A stretch of 17,361 nt of DNA from Bacteroidales bacterium (GTDB lineage: Bacteria > Bacteroidota > Bacteroidia > Bacteroidales > JAADGE01): contig JANTGL010000017.1 of the NCBI GenBank assembly GCA_024762915.1, positions 1-17,361 of the forward strand, in the 5' to 3' direction. Both the position numbers and the translations under genes were made by a program. The notes under the pieces were generated by a model. The model was not told where the DNA came from and did not search any database. It saw only the letters and a list, made by a program, of their open reading frames with translations. Below are positions 15,287 through 17,361 of this stretch, in pieces. Positions within the stretch are counted from its first letter, which is position 1, and each line of letters begins with the position of its first letter.

Positions 15287-16255
15287 CTAAACATAAACTT
15301 CCAAAAGCTCACTTTCTTTATCGGGAATAAGTTTAATTTTTTTTATTACTGCAGGCAATAATATCGTTTCACCGAATGATACTTTAATTTCATTTCCGGA
15401 ATACATCAATTGAAAACTCCCTTTCGTACATAAAAAAACAATAAAGCTGTCTGTTTCGGTATAATCTTTTATTATTTCCCTGTTAAATTTTAAAAGATTA
15501 ACCGTAAAGTACCGGTTTGATACACATTGAACAAAAGCATTAAATTTTTCGGGATATTTTGTTAAGTATGATTTTTCGGTTTTTAAATCAGCAACCATAC
15601 AAGCTTCCTCAACATGTAAATCTCGGTATTTCCCGTCCAAACCTTTACGATTCCAATCAAATATTCGATATGTAATATCCGATGGTTGTTGAATTTCTGC
15701 AAGCAAAACACCTTTCTTTATTGCATGAATCCTTCCGGCAGGAATAAAAAAAATATCTCCTCTTTTTACTTTTAACGAATTTAAATTTTCCGTTAAAGTA
15801 TTCTTATTAATCGAATGTCTGAATTCTTCCTTGCTGAGAGGTTTGTTTAATCCGAGAATTAATTCAGAATCTCGGTCGTTGTCCATTATATACCACAGTT
15901 CATTTTTTCCGTTTTCTCCGTATAATTTTTGAGCAGTTTCATCATTCGGATGTACTTGAACGGATAAATCATCGGCAGCATCAATAAATTTTATCAATAA
16001 AGGAAAATTTTCACCGTATTTTTCAAGAACTCTTTGTCCGACAAGAATTTCTTTATATTTTGAAATCAGATGATTTATTGTTTGCCCCTTAAACTCCCCT
16101 TCGGAAACCACCGAAACATTTCCGGGCAAGCCGGATAACTCCCAGCTTTCACCGATTTTATCAGAATCGGAAAATTTATTTAACACCGTTTTTAGTTTTT
16201 TTCCGCCCCAAACTTTTTCTTTTAAAATCGGATGAAATTTTAAAGCTTGCATCAT
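15287..16255 (-). CDS. manA: Mannose-6-phosphate isomerase, class I
   Basis: This zinc-dependent cupin interconverts fructose 6-phosphate and mannose 6-phosphate, feeding GDP-mannose/fucose and surface glycan synthesis or mannose use. From the ATG at 16255 it has 322 residues, the length of the short bacterial class I form. The four metal ligands are visible: Gln100 and His102 in SVQVHPND, Glu119 in KNELWYI and His177 in AGRIHAIKKG. The family signature AEIQQPSDITYRIFDW is at 186-201. The frame extends 12 codons upstream to a TTG at 16291, but family members start just before LKFHPILKEKVWGG, so 16255 (or the next ATG, 16252) is preferred. No clear promoter was found upstream. It converges on the gene at 14758 with a 1-base gap. 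A phosphomannose-isomerase-like protein with another sugar substrate is less likely. Confidence 0.92.
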   Translation of the reverse strand: MMQALKFHPILKEKVWGGKKLKTVLNKFSDSDKIGESWELSGLPGNVSVVSEGEFKGQTINHLISKYKEILVGQRVLEKYGENFPLLIKFIDAADDLSVQVHPNDETAQKLYGENGKNELWYIMDNDRDSELILGLNKPLSKEEFRHSINKNTLTENLNSLKVKRGDIFFIPAGRIHAIKKGVLLAEIQQPSDITYRIFDWNRKGLDGKYRDLHVEEACMVADLKTEKSYLTKYPEKFNAFVQCVSNRYFTVNLLKFNREIIKDYTETDSFIVFLCTKGSFQLMYSGNEIKVSFGETILLPAVIKKIKLIPDKESELLEVYV

Positions 16256-16335
16256 TTTTTTTGTGCTAAAATAGCAATTTTCATGCTTCAATGATTAAGA
16301 ATATAAAAAGTTTTATATTATTTTACATTTTTTCT

Positions 16336-16343
16336 TATCTTTG
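16336..16343 (+). promoter_or_regulatory. Candidate -7 element for the membrane sensor gene
   Basis: TATCTTTG matches TAnnTTTG, 48 bases before the ATG at 16391. A TTG at -33 is lacking. It lies in the 135-base gap shared with the divergent manA gene. Confidence 0.45.
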
Positions 16344-16390
16344 TTAGCATAACTGTTTAATAAAAAGAATTAATTCTAAATTGTATTTCA

Positions 16391-17361
16391 ATGAATTTTT
16401 TTCAAAATATCAGCATCAAATCTCGGTTTAATTTCATTTTGATAAGTGTCTTAATTTTAATTCTTATCATTATTACATTTTTTATTTTTTCGGTAAATAG
16501 AATTAATCGGTATAACGATTACTACCATAAAGCGGACAAATTAAAAATTCAATATCTGGATTTAAGAAGATATGAACTCCAATTTTTACTGCGATATAAT
16601 GATGATATTGATTTTTTTATTTCAGAAAGGAATAAATATATTGATAAATTTGAAAGAACATCAGATGTCTTTTCAAATATTAATCAAATTTTAACAACTG
16701 ATTTTATTACAAAAAAATCGAAGCTTAATACACGTTTAATACGTATTGAAAACATTCATGATAATTACGCGGAAACTTTCTCAGATTTAACCCATAAAAT
16801 TTTTATAAGAGGAAATATCACCTCGGGGATTATCGGAGATTTAAAAACAAGTGAACAGGAAATTTTTAATTCAAATATATCTCCTCAAAAAAAATCCATA
16901 ATCTCAGAAATGATTTTACTGACGGATAATTATCTGTTGTCTGAAGATGCAACAAATTATACCGAGTTCATTAAACGATATAATAAAATTTCAAAATCTG
17001 AAACCTTAAACATAAATGATACTATCAGTAACAATCTGACAGTTAAGCTTTCAGGATTTGATAAAATGCTTCAAAATTATAAGACAAATTTTACGGCATT
17101 AGTTAAAATTGACAAACTTATCGGATTAAAATACGATGAAGGATTTATTGGAAAATTAAGAACATACAGCCAAAATTTAGATCCCGAAATCGAACAATTA
17201 TTAAACGAAATAACAGAATTTAAACAAACGGCACAAAAACAAGCAATCTACACAATTATTATTTTCTTTATTTTGATGGGTGTTATATTTCTTGTTTTAT
17301 TCAAACGTTTTTCAAGTTCCGTTGCAACCCCTTTAAATGAATTAAAAGACTATATAAAACC
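16391..17361 (+). CDS. Membrane-bound sensor with periplasmic helical domain and HAMP linker, C-terminus beyond the window
   Basis: The 323 codons present read open to the right edge. A short basic N-terminus is followed by membrane helix 1 (about 14-35), a roughly 250-residue periplasmic region and membrane helix 2 (about 286-304). KRFSSSVATPLNELKDYIK at 305-323 is the beginning of a HAMP linker, with its conserved proline at 314. The periplasmic part is Lys/Glu/Asn-rich with long helical heptad-like stretches, resembling four-helix-bundle sensors of chemoreceptors and kinases. This is the architecture of histidine kinases, diguanylate cyclases, chemoreceptors and, commonly in Bacteroidota, PP2C/SpoIIE-type phosphatases. 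The output domain lies beyond the window, so the class cannot be decided. Confidence 0.75.
   Translation, partial: MNFFQNISIKSRFNFILISVLILILIIITFFIFSVNRINRYNDYYHKADKLKIQYLDLRRYELQFLLRYNDDIDFFISERNKYIDKFERTSDVFSNINQILTTDFITKKSKLNTRLIRIENIHDNYAETFSDLTHKIFIRGNITSGIIGDLKTSEQEIFNSNISPQKKSIISEMILLTDNYLLSEDATNYTEFIKRYNKISKSETLNINDTISNNLTVKLSGFDKMLQNYKTNFTALVKIDKLIGLKYDEGFIGKLRTYSQNLDPEIEQLLNEITEFKQTAQKQAIYTIIIFFILMGVIFLVLFKRFSSSVATPLNELKDYIK

Noticed and set aside
16256..16291. Twelve-residue extension of ManA from a TTG
   Set aside because: Family members begin directly before the LKFHPILKEKVWGG block, and two ATG codons are available there.
1..17361. A new defence, mobile or biosynthetic system
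   Set aside because: All recognisable genes are housekeeping or envelope functions, with no nuclease, transposase, toxin, reverse transcriptase or repeat array; claiming a system would go beyond the sequence.

Overview
The window looks like a chromosomal segment of a low-GC member of the Bacteroidota, probably class Bacteroidia. The case rests on four things. Several intergenic regions carry the Bacteroidota -7 promoter element TAnnTTTG, twice with a TTG about 20 bases upstream. Shine-Dalgarno sequences are absent. The dcw cluster begins mraZ-rsmH-ftsL-ftsI, with an FtsL of the short Bacteroidota type. A PlsC-like and an N-acyltransferase gene lie side by side, as known for glycine-lipid synthesis in this phylum. 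Almost everything is core metabolism or cell envelope. I see no insertion sequence, prophage, CRISPR array, tRNA or rRNA.

Layout. Positions 1-2977 (minus strand) hold the start of the division and cell-wall cluster: mraZ, rsmH, ftsL and the first 416 codons of ftsI. The four genes are almost contiguous and are driven by a promoter at 3003-3032, which overlaps a four-copy, 10-bp-period repeat that looks like a MraZ operator. Positions 3220-5629 (plus strand) hold an acyltransferase pair resembling GlsA/GlsB, followed 8 bases later by a small outer-membrane beta-barrel protein. Positions 5626-7621 (minus strand) form a likely three-gene unit: a uridine-phosphorylase-like enzyme, a SirB1/transglutaminase-like protein and a small membrane protein. 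tsaD (minus, with a TTG start) and a 1486-residue TamB homologue (plus) diverge from 8787-8910. A perfect 10-bp hairpin terminator separates tamB from a convergent acetyl-CoA acetyltransferase gene. A one-helix membrane protein of unknown function follows (14758-15285, plus), facing manA (minus). The window ends inside a two-helix membrane sensor with the start of a HAMP linker (16391 onward, plus).

How the genes fit together. Envelope biogenesis dominates: septal peptidoglycan synthesis (FtsL, FtsI), aminolipid synthesis (acyltransferase pair), outer-membrane lipid or protein delivery (TamB), an outer-membrane barrel, and mannose-6-phosphate isomerase supplying sugar precursors. RsmH and TsaD modify rRNA and tRNA. 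No stretch longer than about 240 bases lacks a gene. I found no convincing evidence of a new multi-gene system; the most interesting signals are the MraZ operator array and the unfused aminolipid gene pair with its downstream barrel gene.
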